The position numbers and the translations under genes are program-made. Of a stretch of 52,039 nucleotides of DNA, positions 25,301 through 33,871 are shown one piece after another. The first letter of the stretch is position 1. Every line of letters begins with the position of its first letter. The notes beneath the pieces were generated by a model, which had not been told where the DNA came from, did not search any database, and saw nothing but the letters and a program-made list of their open reading frames with translations. The DNA comes from Sphaerospermopsis aphanizomenoides BCCUSP55 (GTDB taxonomy: Bacteria > Cyanobacteriota > Cyanobacteriia > Cyanobacteriales > Nostocaceae): NCBI RefSeq assembly GCF_001586785.1, contig NZ_LUFH02000034.1, forward strand, positions 1-52,039, in the 5' to 3' direction.

Positions 25301-25590
25301 GTCGCACCGCAATTTTAAAAGCCGCACCTCAACGTTTACGTCCCATTTTAATGACTACAATTACCACGGTTTTAGGGATGTTTCCTGTCGCCGTAGGCAG
25401 TGGACAAGGATCAGAATTTCTGCAACCTTTAGGTATAGTAGTATTTTCTGGTTTGTCTTTAGCAACGTTGTTAACGCTGTTTATTATTCCTTGTTTCTAC
25501 ACTCTGCTGCACGATTTAATTGGTGGACGCTGGGCAAAACCTGTAGTTATCAAGCTCCGTATCTGGAAGAAAAATTTCAAGAAAGCTTAA
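22369..25590 (+). CDS. RND efflux pump, AcrB/HAE1 family
   Basis: This 1073-residue inner-membrane proton antiporter is the pump partner of the adaptor upstream. It starts with [20 protein letters not shown] (first transmembrane helix), then the conserved [18 protein letters not shown] segment. TM4 carries [16 protein letters not shown], with the proton-relay Asp in the VDN form rather than VDD. The mirror repeat appears after residue 850 with [20 protein letters not shown] and [19 protein letters not shown]. Two large periplasmic loops are complete. The drug, solvent or lipid substrate cannot be assigned. Confidence 0.95.
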   Translation: MQTTNNNGFSISAISIRQHIGTLMLTLAVIVIGVFFIIRLPVDLLPSITYPRISVRIDAPGISPEVAVDEITKPLEESFSATEGVIQVFSRTREGQVSLDLYFQPGGNIDQALNDATATFNRSRNRLPDTIEEPRIFKIDPSQSPVYEFALTSPTLKGVDLRVFAEEELARELGVVPGVAVVDVSGGVKEEVRVNIDLDRLQAIGVGLTDILNELQNRNQDISGGRILGTNSEPLTRTVGRFQNAEEINNLSFEVSTPNSPLKNRVYLRDFADVIDGSEKQRVYVFLDSQEAVKVSIQKQPDANTVSVVDGVKKRLEELKQAGVIPSEATFTPTLDESIFIRNSLSNVTYSGLIGSVLAAIAVLLFLGSLRQTFIIVLSIPLATLAAIILMGFFGLSLNIFSLGGLALGVGIVVDNSIVMLESITEGINQSKLQHQTAKLPTNLIIQQAEQSSREVESALIASTSTNLVAVLPFLLIGGFISLLFNELILTISFSVAASILIAVTIVPMLTSRLLALPVPISLTNFWFFQEFNRRFDAATILYGRFLSGILRWRLLTIAIAIIVLGGGGYWLAPQLPQEILPRINTGQVSLIAQFPPGTPLETNQKVMKAIDDILRQQPETEYVFSTVGGFLFGNSSTANPLRSSSTITLKPNVKDVDRYIERVTEEFQKLNLVDIRPRIVPGQVRGLILNNSPTRGGDVDLILQGNNSDTLEKAGRQLLETLEEKVTSVRFRPDADARQPEIQILPDWERVANVGLNTKDIGETIQTAITGSVPTQIQRNNRLVDVRVELNETSVQTTSQLERLPLFVNGNYQIRLSDVATIKESKALGEIQRINQRQVFLIAGNLAEGASLGTALNQINEVLKNVNLPEGVSFLPSATAESNQQLQKSLPLLGGLAIFLVFVVMAVQYNSLVDPLVILFTIPLALAGGIFGLYITQTAIGATVIVGAVLLVGIVVNNAIIMVELANQIREREKIDRRTAILKAAPQRLRPILMTTITTVLGMFPVAVGSGQGSEFLQPLGIVVFSGLSLATLLTLFIIPCFYTLLHDLIGGRWAKPVVIKLRIWKKNFKKA

Positions 25591-25705
25591 CCTCAACACC
25601 CCTCTCCACCGAAAAATTTGCACTCCACTGCAAATGTGTGGACTCTTAGGCAGTTATGGATTTATGATTGATGATCGTGGGTTTTTTTCAGAAAATAAAC
25701 AGATT

Positions 25706-26068
25706 ATGAACGCTCAAGAAATTATTCGTTCTATCGAAGCGGAACATATTAAATCCGATCTACCCGCTATCTATGTGGGTGATACAGTCCGCGTCGGAGT
25801 CAAAATTAAGGAAGGCGATAAATTCCGTGTCCAACCCTATGAAGGAGTGGTCATCGGTAAACGTAATGGTGGAATTAATGAAACAATCACCGTCCGCCGA
25901 GTTTTTCAAGGTGTAGGCGTTGAGCGTGTGTTTTTGTTGCACTCTCCCCGCATTGACAGCATCAAAGTCTTGCGTCGTGGTAAGGTAAGACGTGCTAAAC
26001 TCTACTATTTACGTGGGTTGTCTGGCAAAGCCACCCGGATTAAGCAACGGTTTGACCGCGCTCTGTGA
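25706..26068 (+). CDS. rplS: 50S ribosomal protein L19
   Basis: L19 (120 residues) sits at the 30S-50S interface. The protein starts [20 protein letters not shown], then [32 protein letters not shown] and the signature [16 protein letters not shown]. The true start is ATG 25706; the frame is open for 24 more codons upstream, but these have no match to L19. The C-terminus [20 protein letters not shown] is normal. The order rplS-trnW-secE-nusG-rplK-rplA-rplJ-rplL is a conserved cyanobacterial arrangement. Confidence 0.96.
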   Translation: MNAQEIIRSIEAEHIKSDLPAIYVGDTVRVGVKIKEGDKFRVQPYEGVVIGKRNGGINETITVRRVFQGVGVERVFLLHSPRIDSIKVLRRGKVRRAKLYYLRGLSGKATRIKQRFDRAL

Positions 26069-26167
26069 TTTGCTTTCTCCTAGTCATGGAGAACAGGAAT
26101 TCCAAGCTAAAAGCGGCATCTGCCGCTGATTTGCTTATTGCTAACTTGCTAATTTGCAAAAATTAAG

Positions 26168-26196
26168 TTACAATCTCAAAAGAATTGTGTTAGACT
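26168..26196 (+). promoter_or_regulatory. promoter of trnW
   Basis: TTACAA (26168-26173) and TAGACT (26191-26196) are separated by 17 bases and lie about 40 bases before the tRNA. This is a plausible sigma-70 type promoter for trnW and perhaps for the secE-nusG operon. Confidence 0.5.
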
Positions 26197-26237
26197 AGAG
26201 AAAGTTCAGCGCAATCACTGAAACAAGGACAGCTTGT

Positions 26238-26310
26238 GCGCTCTTAGTTCAGTTGGTAGAACGCAGGTCTCCAAAACCTGATGTCGGGGGTTCAAGTCCT
26301 CCAGGGCGCG
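26238..26310 (+). tRNA. trnW: tRNA-Trp(CCA)
   Basis: This 73-nt cloverleaf has acceptor GCGCTCT pairing with AGGGCGC, D-arm AGTTCAGTTGG, anticodon loop CTCCAAA with anticodon CCA, and T-arm GGGGGTTCAAGTCCTCC. The 3' CCA is not encoded. It lies between rplS and secE, the usual cyanobacterial position. Confidence 0.96.
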
Positions 26311-26487
26311 CTCAAAAGCCAAAAATATAGCCCGAAACAAAAACGCATCTGCAAAACTCGCAGCCAGCGTTATTTATTTCGGGTATAATTATTTTTTACT
26401 TACAGCTTTCTTGTTTTTATTTAACGGGTTGAAGTTGTAAACCTTGGTGCAAAATAACAAGGTCTAGCTATGTGAGAAACGGGGGGT

Positions 26488-26718
26488 ATGACGACCGTGG
26501 CCAAAAAAAACGAAGCAGAAATGCCAGAAACCGAAAATGGGTTTAGCTTAAACAACTTCTTCCAAGGAACAAAAGAAGAACTTGATAAAGTAGTTTGGCC
26601 CAGTCGGAAGCAGTTGGTGAGCGAATCAGCAGCTGTGTTATTAATGGTAACTCTCTCCGCGTCTTTGATATATTTGGTCGATGGATTGTTTGCTTGGGCA
26701 GCAAAACAGGTATTCTGA
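26488..26718 (+). CDS. secE: preprotein translocase subunit SecE
   Basis: SecE stabilises SecY in the Sec translocon of the plasma and thylakoid membranes. The 76-residue protein is of the short, single-span type: a polar N-terminus, the conserved cytosolic helix FFQGTKEELDKVVWPSRKQL, and one transmembrane helix (about residues 48-70, SAAVLLMVTLSASLIYLVDG). The TGA stop overlaps the nusG ATG by one base (TGATG), so translation of the two is probably coupled. Confidence 0.95.
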   Translation: MTTVAKKNEAEMPETENGFSLNNFFQGTKEELDKVVWPSRKQLVSESAAVLLMVTLSASLIYLVDGLFAWAAKQVF

Positions 26719-27347
26719 TGACTTCTGCAACAGACGAACCACGGGATGCTTTGCAGTCAGAGGAAGCACTAGAAGCAGCGATAAAAGAAGCCCGCTGGTA
26801 TGCAGTGCAAGTAGCCTCTGGTTGTGAGAAGCGTGTGAAGACAAACTTAGAGCAGCGCATTCAAACATTTGATGTAGCTGACAAAATAATTCAGGTGGAA
26901 ATTCCCCACACGCCAGCGGTAAAAATCCGTAAAAATGGCAGCCGCCAGCATACCGAGGAAAAAGTTTTTCCTGGGTATGTGTTAGTGCGAATGATGATGA
27001 ATGACGAAACCTGGCAGGTAGTACGCAACACTACCCATGTAATTAACTTTGTGGGCGCAGAACAAAAACGTGGCAGCGGCCGTGGTCGCGGTCACGTCAA
27101 GCCAGTACCCCTGAGTAACTCAGAAGTAGAACGCATATTCAAACAAACCAGTGAACAAGAGCCAGTAGTCAAAATTGATATGGCTACAGGTGATAAGATA
27201 ATGGTGCTTTCGGGTCCGTTTAAAGATTTTGAAGGCGAGGTGATTGAAGTTTCGCCAGAAAGGAGTAAGCTTAAAGCTCTACTCTCGATTTTCGGACGAG
27301 ATACACCAGTAGAATTGGAATTTAATCAGGTAGAAAAACAGAGCTAA
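26718..27347 (+). CDS. nusG: transcription termination/antitermination factor NusG
   Basis: NusG binds RNA polymerase and couples transcription to Rho or the ribosome. The 209-residue protein has the NGN domain with ARWYAVQVASGCEKRVKTNL, the EEKVFPGYVLVRMMMNDETW motif and VINFVGA, then the C-terminal KOW domain GDKIMVLSGPFKDFEGEVIE. The frame is open upstream, but the start at 26718, overlapping the secE stop, gives the usual length with a 22-residue acidic extension. rplK follows 6 bases after the stop. Confidence 0.96.
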   Translation: MTSATDEPRDALQSEEALEAAIKEARWYAVQVASGCEKRVKTNLEQRIQTFDVADKIIQVEIPHTPAVKIRKNGSRQHTEEKVFPGYVLVRMMMNDETWQVVRNTTHVINFVGAEQKRGSGRGRGHVKPVPLSNSEVERIFKQTSEQEPVVKIDMATGDKIMVLSGPFKDFEGEVIEVSPERSKLKALLSIFGRDTPVELEFNQVEKQS

Positions 27348-27353
27348 ATCCAA

Positions 27354-27779
27354 ATGGCGAAGAAAGTAGTAGCGGTCATTAAACTGGCCCTGAATGCTGG
27401 AAAAGCCAACCCAGCACCGCCAGTAGGCCCAGCATTGGGTCAACATGGCGTTAACATCATGATGTTCTGCAAAGAGTACAACGCCAAAACAGCAGACCAA
27501 GCTGGAATGGTTATCCCCGTAGAAATCTCGGTTTTTGAAGACCGGAGTTTTACATTTGTACTCAAAACACCCCCAGCATCAGTTTTGATTCGCAAGGCAG
27601 CGAAAATTGAAAGAGGCTCAAATGAACCCAACAAAAAGAAAGTTGGTAGCATTACCAGAGCGCAGTTAAGAGAAATTGCCCAAACCAAACTTCCTGATCT
27701 CAACGCTAACGACATCGAAGCAGCGATGAATATTGTGGAAGGAACAGCCAAAAACATGGGTGTAACGGTTAAAGATTAG
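27354..27779 (+). CDS. rplK: 50S ribosomal protein L11
   Basis: L11 (141 residues) forms the GTPase-associated centre with 23S rRNA. It begins [20 protein letters not shown] with the proline-rich [18 protein letters not shown] segment and ends in the RNA-binding domain ([20 protein letters not shown], then [18 protein letters not shown]). The start lies 6 bases after the nusG stop; cotranscription is clear. Confidence 0.97.
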   Translation: MAKKVVAVIKLALNAGKANPAPPVGPALGQHGVNIMMFCKEYNAKTADQAGMVIPVEISVFEDRSFTFVLKTPPASVLIRKAAKIERGSNEPNKKKVGSITRAQLREIAQTKLPDLNANDIEAAMNIVEGTAKNMGVTVKD

Positions 27780-27905
27780 GTGACAGGATTAGGTGATAGG
27801 GAACAGATGACAGGTGACAGTAAATAAGCAAAATTAAAACTGCCATCTAGCAACTGACCAATAACAAAATCCAAAATCTAAAATCCAAAATCTAAAATCC
27901 AAAAT
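27778..27905. repeat. TGACAGG and AAATCYA heptamers between rplK and rplA
   Basis: Two heptamer families (AGGTGACAGG type at about 27778-27822 and AAAATCC/AAAATCT type at about 27868-27905) fill most of the 175-bp gap. The same two families occur together before larB (3610-3741). Confidence 0.75.
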
Positions 27906-27919
27906 TATATCGGGGGAGA

Positions 27920-27948
27920 GGTGAAAAACTTCGAGATCACCCCAGGAG
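27920..27948 (+). promoter_or_regulatory. hairpin next to the rplA ribosome site
   Basis: GGTGA (27920-27924) and TCACC (27937-27941) form a short stem just before the AGGAG ribosome site (27944-27948) of rplA. G and C neighbours may extend it. L1 proteins often bind a hairpin in their own mRNA, so this is a candidate autoregulatory site; it is inference only. Confidence 0.35.
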
Positions 27949-27954
27949 CAAAAA

Positions 27955-28671
27955 ATGGGAAAGAAAGTATCACGCCGTTTGCAGGCGTTGTTAGACAAGG
28001 TAGAAGATCGGGATTACGCTCCCTTAGAAGCGTTAAATCTGTTAAAAGAGACAGCAACAGCTAAATTCCCCGAAGCCGCAGAAGCACATATTCGGTTAGG
28101 AATTGACCCCAAGTATACAGACCAACAGTTGCGGACAACAGTAGCACTGCCTAAAGGTACAGGCCAAATAGTCCGGGTAGCAGTTATCGCTAGAGGTGAA
28201 AAGGTAACAGAAGCTACTAATGCAGGTGCTGACATAGCTGGTTCGGAAGAACTGATTGACGAAATCCAAAAAGGCATGATGGACTTCGACAAGCTAATTG
28301 CTACTCCTGATGTGATGCCACAGGTGGCAAAGCTGGGTAAGTTGCTAGGTCCCCGTGGATTGATGCCATCACCCAAAGGTGGTACAGTGACATTTGATAT
28401 TGCTAGTGCGATCGCAGAATTCAAAGCTGGTAAATTAGAATTCCGTGCTGATCGAACTGGTATTGTCCATGTTATGTTTGGTAAGGCATCCTTCAACCCT
28501 GAAGATTTGTTAGTCAACCTCAAAGCTTTACAAGAGACAATTGACCGTAACCGTCCTTCAGGAGCAAAAGGCCGTTATTGGCGTACATTCTACGTCTCTG
28601 CCACAATGGGTCCTGCGATTAAAGTCGATATCAGCGCCCTAAGAGATTTAAAACTGACTGACGCTGCATAA
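27955..28671 (+). CDS. rplA: 50S ribosomal protein L1
   Basis: L1 (238 residues) forms the mobile stalk near the E-site. It shows the normal start [20 protein letters not shown], the conserved [20 protein letters not shown] strand, the LPKGTG loop, the middle domain [20 protein letters not shown] (family signature) and the C-terminal [10 protein letters not shown]. The ribosome site is AGGAG, six bases before the ATG. It is followed by a leader for rplJL. Confidence 0.97.
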   Translation: MGKKVSRRLQALLDKVEDRDYAPLEALNLLKETATAKFPEAAEAHIRLGIDPKYTDQQLRTTVALPKGTGQIVRVAVIARGEKVTEATNAGADIAGSEELIDEIQKGMMDFDKLIATPDVMPQVAKLGKLLGPRGLMPSPKGGTVTFDIASAIAEFKAGKLEFRADRTGIVHVMFGKASFNPEDLLVNLKALQETIDRNRPSGAKGRYWRTFYVSATMGPAIKVDISALRDLKLTDAA

Positions 28672-28790
28672 TTTGAGATTTGAGATTTGAGGTTTTAGAT
28701 TGAGAATCGGTAGATAGGGAATTGAATTTTTTGCTTCATTATCAACCTTTAATTTCAAATCCAAAATCCAAAATCCAAAATCCAAAATTT

Positions 28791-28945
28791 AATCAAGCCG
28801 GAGACAGCAGGTGCTAATAGCTTAAATATCCTGCCGAGGTTGTAATTTTAAGTGACTGAAGTTTTCTCAGTAAAGGTGTGAGAACGACAGCATTAAAACT
28901 ACTACTGTGAAACCCCGGCAAAGATAGCTGGGGTTTATTGTTTTC
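28791..28945 (+). ncRNA. ribosomal protein L10 leader with attenuator
   Basis: The region before rplJ holds the features of the bacterial L10 leader. AGCCGGAGACAGCAGGTGCT is followed by ATCCTGCCGAGGT, which pairs with the CAGCAGG segment. About 70 bases later the terminator-like hairpin AAACCCC (28910-28916) / GGGGTTT (28930-28936) is followed by ATTGTTTT. In known cases free L10(L12)4 binds the leader and lowers expression of rplJL. Repeats of AAATCCA lie just upstream. Confidence 0.8.
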
Positions 28946-29065
28946 GGCAGGTCAGAAAACAGGTGACAGGTGACTGGGGACTGGGAAAATTAACCTTTTG
29001 CCTTTTACCTTTTGCCTTTTCCCACTGACCACTAATATGATTTTGCCCTTGGAGGTGAAAAGAGA

Positions 29066-29614
29066 ATGGGTCGAACGTTAGAAAACAAGAAAGAAATAGT
29101 AGCTGACCTGAAAGGGACTTTGAGTGAGTCAACTTTAGCATTGGTAATTGATTACCAAGGTCTAACAGTTTCTGAAATCACTGACTTAAGGCGGCGTTTG
29201 CGTCCTAGTGGCACAGTTTGTAAGGTGACTAAAAACACCTTTATGGGCATCGCCATTCAGGAAGATGAAAAATGGCAGCCAATGTCAGAACTGCTGAAAG
29301 GCTCTTCAGCCTTTTTGCTAGTAAAAGAAGATTTCTCTTCAGCAATTAAGGCTTACCAAGAATTCCAAAAAGCCACCAAGAAGACAGAACTTCGTGGCGG
29401 TGTGATGGAAGGTCGCCTGCTGCAAGAAAAAGATGTCAAGGCATTAGGAGACTTGCCATCTAAGGAACAACTCATGGCGCAAATTGCTGGAGCTATCAAC
29501 GCCTTGGCTACCAAAGTTGCTGTGGGTATCAACGAAGTTCCCAGTTCTTTGGCTCGCTCTATTCAGGCTGTCGCTGATAAAGACAAAGACGGTGCTGAAG
29601 CTGCGGCTGAATAA
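29066..29614 (+). CDS. rplJ: 50S ribosomal protein L10
   Basis: L10 (182 residues) anchors L7/L12 dimers to the ribosome. It starts [20 protein letters not shown] and has the conserved [20 protein letters not shown] and [13 protein letters not shown] blocks and the C-terminal helix that binds L7/L12 ([20 protein letters not shown]). The ribosome site GGAGGTGA precedes the ATG. The upstream leader probably mediates feedback control. Confidence 0.97.
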   Translation: MGRTLENKKEIVADLKGTLSESTLALVIDYQGLTVSEITDLRRRLRPSGTVCKVTKNTFMGIAIQEDEKWQPMSELLKGSSAFLLVKEDFSSAIKAYQEFQKATKKTELRGGVMEGRLLQEKDVKALGDLPSKEQLMAQIAGAINALATKVAVGINEVPSSLARSIQAVADKDKDGAEAAAE

Positions 29615-29726
29615 AACTTTTTCATTAGTTGAATGCTGTTAGTTAAAACTAATAATTAATGACTAATGGCTAATAACTGATGACAACCAACAAACAACAA
29701 ATCAAAATTTTTTAGGAGTTATATCC

Positions 29727-30116
29727 ATGTCTGCTGCAACCGATCAAATTTTAGAACAATTAAAATCCTTGACCTTGTTAGAAGCTTCAGAATTAGTTAA
29801 GCAAATTGAAGAAGCTTTTGGTGTCAGTGCTGCTGCTCCTGCTGGTGGAATGATGATGATGGCGGCTGCTCCTGCTGCTGCTGCTGAAGCTGTTGAAGAG
29901 AAGACCGAATTTGACGCAATTCTGGAAGCTGTACCTGCTGATAAGAAGATTGCAGTTCTGAAGATTGTTCGTGAAATCACCGGTTTGGGTCTGAAGGAAG
30001 CTAAAGACCTAGTAGAAGCTGCTCCTAAGCCAATTAAAGAAGGTGTAGCTAAGGACGCTGCTGAAGATATCAAGAAGCGCATCGCAGAAGCTGGTGGTAC
30101 TGTAAGCATCAAGTAA
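29727..30116 (+). CDS. rplL: 50S ribosomal protein L7/L12
   Basis: L7/L12 (129 residues) forms the flexible stalk that recruits translation factors. An N-terminal dimerisation part ([20 protein letters not shown]) is followed by an Ala-rich hinge with a Met run ([20 protein letters not shown]) and the globular C-terminal domain ([20 protein letters not shown]). The ribosome site is TAGGAG. The operon ends here: a heptamer array and a T-run hairpin follow. Confidence 0.97.
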   Translation: MSAATDQILEQLKSLTLLEASELVKQIEEAFGVSAAAPAGGMMMMAAAPAAAAEAVEEKTEFDAILEAVPADKKIAVLKIVREITGLGLKEAKDLVEAAPKPIKEGVAKDAAEDIKKRIAEAGGTVSIK

Positions 30117-30121
30117 TTACT

Positions 30122-30174
30122 AATTCGTAATTCGTAATTCGTAATTCGTAATTCGTAATTCGTAATTCGTAATT
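30122..30174. repeat. AATTCGT heptamer array, copy 2
   Basis: Seven perfect AATTCGT units and a trailing AATT begin six bases after the rplL stop codon. This is the same unit and the same 3'-end position as the array after flv3 (14164). Confidence 0.9.
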
Positions 30175-30216
30175 ATGTAAATTATGGATTATTTGATTAC
30201 TGAATTACTTAATTAG

Positions 30217-30241
30217 GGAGTCTGAAATAGACTCCTTTTTT
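30217..30241 (+). terminator. terminator of the ribosomal protein operon
   Basis: GGAGTCT (30217-30223), loop GAAAT, AGACTCC (30229-30235), then six T. This is a textbook rho-independent terminator 100 bases after rplL. The minus-strand kinase gene ends 20 bases further on. Confidence 0.9.
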
Positions 30242-30261
30242 ATTGGTAATTTTTAATTGGT

Positions 30262-32124
30262 TTAACACTGTTTAGCACTGGCAGGATCAACAAAATCATG
30301 TAAGTCAGCATCCCAAATACTGATGTAAATAGAATCGCAGTTTTGTCGAATTATTTGACCTTTAATTGCACCTTTCCTAAAAGTAAAATTGTCTGTTTGA
30401 CGCTGTTGAATTTGTTGAAGTCCTTGTTGAATTTCTGCTGTAGCTTGTCCAGATAATAAACCATTTAAGGTTGTTTGCATGATTTGATGATCTACAGTTC
30501 CCGCAAAACCGACTTCTGTTTGTCTGAGTCTACCAGTGTCACGGTCAAATAAATAACCCAGGTCTATTTTATCGGGTACTACTTCATATATAACCGCACG
30601 GGTATTAGGCCATAATCCCCTTAAATCTTTTTTTGGTTTACCTAGTGTTGCTTCTACATTGCTTCTTGATGTGCCTGTAGGAAATGCTGGTACACTTTGC
30701 CTAATGTTGGTAGCTAATTGCTCTGGTAATTTCTTTTTTTTCTGATCTGGTTTTTTCTTCTCCTCGGAATATGCTTCAACTGAGGGAACTACTTCTGGTT
30801 GGGGTTGCTGTTGTTGTATTTCTGGTTCGGGTGTGGGAGTAGGAGTATCTTCAATTACAGGTTCATCAACGGGTGGTGGTGTCAATACCTCAGAAGAATT
30901 AGTTTCTGGTATGGGGTTAGAAGTAATTTCTTGTTGAATTGGGAGAGTTGGTGTAGTTACTGGTGTTGAGGGAATTTCCTGTGTAATTGGGGAATTTGTC
31001 GGTAAAACTGTGGGGGTTTCGGTTTGATTTGTGACAGTAGAGTTGGTAGCAATTGGGGCTGAAGATTGTTGCTGAGGGTTGGATAATGTTACTGCACCAA
31101 GAATACCCATAACCAAGCCACCAACAATAAAAGCGGGTTTTTGCCAGTTAGGAGAATTATTAATTTCTCTGATAACTGGAGTTTTGGCAGGTGAAGATAT
31201 GGGTTGGTTTGGGTAGCTGGTAGGAGGAGGGGGACTAAGGCTAACTGTGGCACTGGTGGCGGGAGAATGGGAAGATATGTAGTTAGTATTACCAGAATTA
31301 TAACCAGATTTTAAAGCATAGAGCATTTTACTGGCTGTGGTGTAGCGATCGCTCGGACGTGGTTCAATAGCTTGAGTGAGGATCTGCACCATTTCTGGTG
31401 ATATTCCTGTTGCGTATTGCTGCCAAAGTATTTGTCCTGTTTGGGGGTGAGTTTCTAATTCTTGGGGTTGTTTACCTGTAAGTAAATAAATCGCCGTTAA
31501 GCCTAAACTATAAATATCAGTAGCATATACTGGGCGACCGATGGCTTGTTCACTAGGCATATACCCAGGTGTACCTATGACTATTGATTGTATGGGATTG
31601 CCTGAAGGATTAATGACGGTACGGATAGTTTCTTTAACTGCACCGAAATCAATTAAAACTGGTTTGTTATCGTGGGAGCGTAGGATGATATTATCTGGTT
31701 TTATATCTCGATGAATGATGCCTTTGCTGTGGACATAATCTAAAACCGACAGCAAACTGACAAGAATTTCTCTAACTATAGTTTCGTTTAATTTGCCTTG
31801 TGATTGGATAATGTTGGTGAGGGTATGGCCTTCAATCCATTCTTGTACAAGGTAAAATTTACCGTTTTCAGGGAAATAAGCGTAAAGTTTGGGGATTTGA
31901 TCGCTGGTTTCTCCTAAATTTTCCAAGATAGCGGCTTCTCTTTCAAATCTTTGTTGAATTAGTGTAGAGGTTGCTGGATCATGGTTAATTGGTTTTAGTT
32001 CTTTAATGACAAAGCGACGACGGGATGGTAGATGGGTATCTTCTGCGAGAGAGGTTTCCCCAAAGCCACCTGCACCCAGTACCTGAATAACTTGATAGCG
32101 GTTGTTTAACAGTTTTGTGGTCAT
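30262..32124 (-). CDS. Ser/Thr protein kinase with C-terminal extracytoplasmic domain
   Basis: This 620-residue Hanks-type kinase has glycine loop GAGGFGET, Lys in FVIKELKP, IIHRDIKPDN, VLIDFGAVKE and GTPGYMPSEQ, all intact (kinase about 10-270). One transmembrane helix (about 330-350, FIVGGLVMGILGAVTLSN) is followed by a long Thr/Pro/Gln-rich linker (to about 460). The final 130 residues (from PAFPTGTSRSNVEATLGKPK to FVDPASAKQC) form a compact domain I cannot name. It is likely a sensor outside the membrane. It shares its strand with the two genes upstream, with a 170-bp gap, and its kinase half is closely related to those at 33872 and 38121. Confidence 0.92.
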   Translation of the reverse strand: MTTKLLNNRYQVIQVLGAGGFGETSLAEDTHLPSRRRFVIKELKPINHDPATSTLIQQRFEREAAILENLGETSDQIPKLYAYFPENGKFYLVQEWIEGHTLTNIIQSQGKLNETIVREILVSLLSVLDYVHSKGIIHRDIKPDNIILRSHDNKPVLIDFGAVKETIRTVINPSGNPIQSIVIGTPGYMPSEQAIGRPVYATDIYSLGLTAIYLLTGKQPQELETHPQTGQILWQQYATGISPEMVQILTQAIEPRPSDRYTTASKMLYALKSGYNSGNTNYISSHSPATSATVSLSPPPPTSYPNQPISSPAKTPVIREINNSPNWQKPAFIVGGLVMGILGAVTLSNPQQQSSAPIATNSTVTNQTETPTVLPTNSPITQEIPSTPVTTPTLPIQQEITSNPIPETNSSEVLTPPPVDEPVIEDTPTPTPEPEIQQQQPQPEVVPSVEAYSEEKKKPDQKKKKLPEQLATNIRQSVPAFPTGTSRSNVEATLGKPKKDLRGLWPNTRAVIYEVVPDKIDLGYLFDRDTGRLRQTEVGFAGTVDHQIMQTTLNGLLSGQATAEIQQGLQQIQQRQTDNFTFRKGAIKGQIIRQNCDSIYISIWDADLHDFVDPASAKQC

Positions 32125-32294
32125 GAAACGTTACACGCGAGATCCTTTCCCAATGTATACCAGATACTCTGACGATGTAGCGATGGGATGTTTCCTAGTG
32201 ATTTACGATTTTGCAGAAATCAGCTTTTCACTTAGCATATACGCTAATGCTTTGCCGCCCTCGTTCATAATGGCGTTATATGCTGTCGTGATGA

Positions 32295-33839
32295 TTAACG
32301 GTTAGAGTCTGTCATCCGATCAAAAACAAATTTAGACATTTCTGGAAAAATTGTTCTGCTTTTACTATAGGCTGGATCATCACCAAATATTGCTAGGATG
32401 TAACGAGTTTTACCATCTGGAGTAGCTACATACGCTACTTCTTGTCGAGAACTCGTTGTCCAACCTGCTTTGGATGCAAATTGCACTTTTTCATTAGCTA
32501 AACCTTCACCTAAAAAGTTTTCTACTGGATTAAATTCATCTGGATTTGGTGGATTTAATTTCCAAACTTCTGGACGTAAATCTCTGGTTAGTAAAACCAA
32601 CATTTTTTGACTATATTCTTTTCCTACTGCTTGTCCTGTCAGAATTTCATACATTAGTCTTGCTGCATGGAATGTGGTGATTTTATTTCTAATTGGTTTT
32701 TGGGGATTATCTCCACGTATTTGCAAGTCTGTTCCTTGAGGTTCATTAATTTGTAAATAGGTGATGGGAAATGTTTTTTGACTGATATTAATATCTTGAT
32801 AGTTAGCTTTTTTAAAAAAAACGTTAATACTTTCACGCTGTTGTTTCCACTCAGAAAATCCCTCTTTTCCTAGTTTTTGTTTGAGAGATTGAGCATTAGT
32901 AATACGATCTATTATTCTACTCGCTGCATTATTATCTGATTTTAGAATCATTTCATTTAAATCAGCATCAAGTTGAGACTCTGGTTGAATCAACCCTGAG
33001 TTTATTTGAGCTTCTAGAACTACCATCCAAAACAATTTCACAACACTAGCAGGATAACGAGGTGTCTTTTGTTTGTATCCAGATATAGTTTGTTTATTTA
33101 CATCTATTAAGGTGATTGATAAATTTTCTACTGGTAAGTTTTTACTGTTAGCTAATCTAGTTAAATCTTGGATGATTTTTTCTAATTTTTGGCTTTCCTG
33201 AAAATTAGGTGGATTAATTACATTATAAATAATTTGTTTATAATTTTCTAATTGTAAACTAGAGCTTTGAGTGTTTGGTAAAATAGGATTCCGATCAATA
33301 GGAATATTAGTTTGTGGTTCAGATACAGTTGGTAATGTTTGAGATTTAGATTGTTGATTAGATGATTTTTGGGTATTTTTGATTGGTTGATTATTGTTAC
33401 GATTATTAAATAATGTACTCATCCAAAATAACACAAGTATGGAAATTACTACCAAAGAAGTAAGTCCATAAAATTGCCACTCAGATAGTTGAGTAAGTCG
33501 AGATTTACGGATAATTTTTCTGTAACCAGATGAGTTGATATGTTGTCGAGTAGATTGTTGAGTTTTAATTTGTGATTTTCTTTGAACTTCATCATTTTCT
33601 AAATGTTCGATATATTTTTTGAGTTCAATATTCTGTTGTTGTAATTGAGCAATAATTTGATTAGCATTGTTTAATTTTGCTTCTAGTTCAGCTATTTTAT
33701 AATCGCGGATTTCTGAATTACCTTGTGATTGTTGTTCCACAAAAATACACCTTGGTGCTAAATAGTTTACTGGCTTAATCAATGTAGGAGGAATATAATT
33801 GTCGATATTTGACATATCATCAATTATTATTCCTTCCAT
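32295..33839 (-). CDS. membrane-anchored class A beta-lactamase-like serine hydrolase
   Basis: This 514-residue protein has an N-terminal coiled coil (about 43-100), a transmembrane helix (about 124-143, YGLTSLVVISILVLFWMSTL) and a C-terminal penicillin-recognising domain. Catalytic motifs are visible: S265-V-V-K268, S301-D-N303 and K457-A-G-W in place of K-T-G. Proteins of this type (beta-lactamase2 family) may act on peptidoglycan peptides or as penicillin-binding sensors rather than as resistance enzymes. It lies 32 bases downstream of the kinase at 33872-35539 on the same strand, so the two are probably cotranscribed. The start could also be eight codons later (MSNIDNY). Confidence 0.88.
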   Translation of the reverse strand: MEGIIIDDMSNIDNYIPPTLIKPVNYLAPRCIFVEQQSQGNSEIRDYKIAELEAKLNNANQIIAQLQQQNIELKKYIEHLENDEVQRKSQIKTQQSTRQHINSSGYRKIIRKSRLTQLSEWQFYGLTSLVVISILVLFWMSTLFNNRNNNQPIKNTQKSSNQQSKSQTLPTVSEPQTNIPIDRNPILPNTQSSSLQLENYKQIIYNVINPPNFQESQKLEKIIQDLTRLANSKNLPVENLSITLIDVNKQTISGYKQKTPRYPASVVKLFWMVVLEAQINSGLIQPESQLDADLNEMILKSDNNAASRIIDRITNAQSLKQKLGKEGFSEWKQQRESINVFFKKANYQDINISQKTFPITYLQINEPQGTDLQIRGDNPQKPIRNKITTFHAARLMYEILTGQAVGKEYSQKMLVLLTRDLRPEVWKLNPPNPDEFNPVENFLGEGLANEKVQFASKAGWTTSSRQEVAYVATPDGKTRYILAIFGDDPAYSKSRTIFPEMSKFVFDRMTDSNR

Positions 33840-33871
33840 ACTTTCGTTGAGATTGTTTTTAAAGTGAAAAT

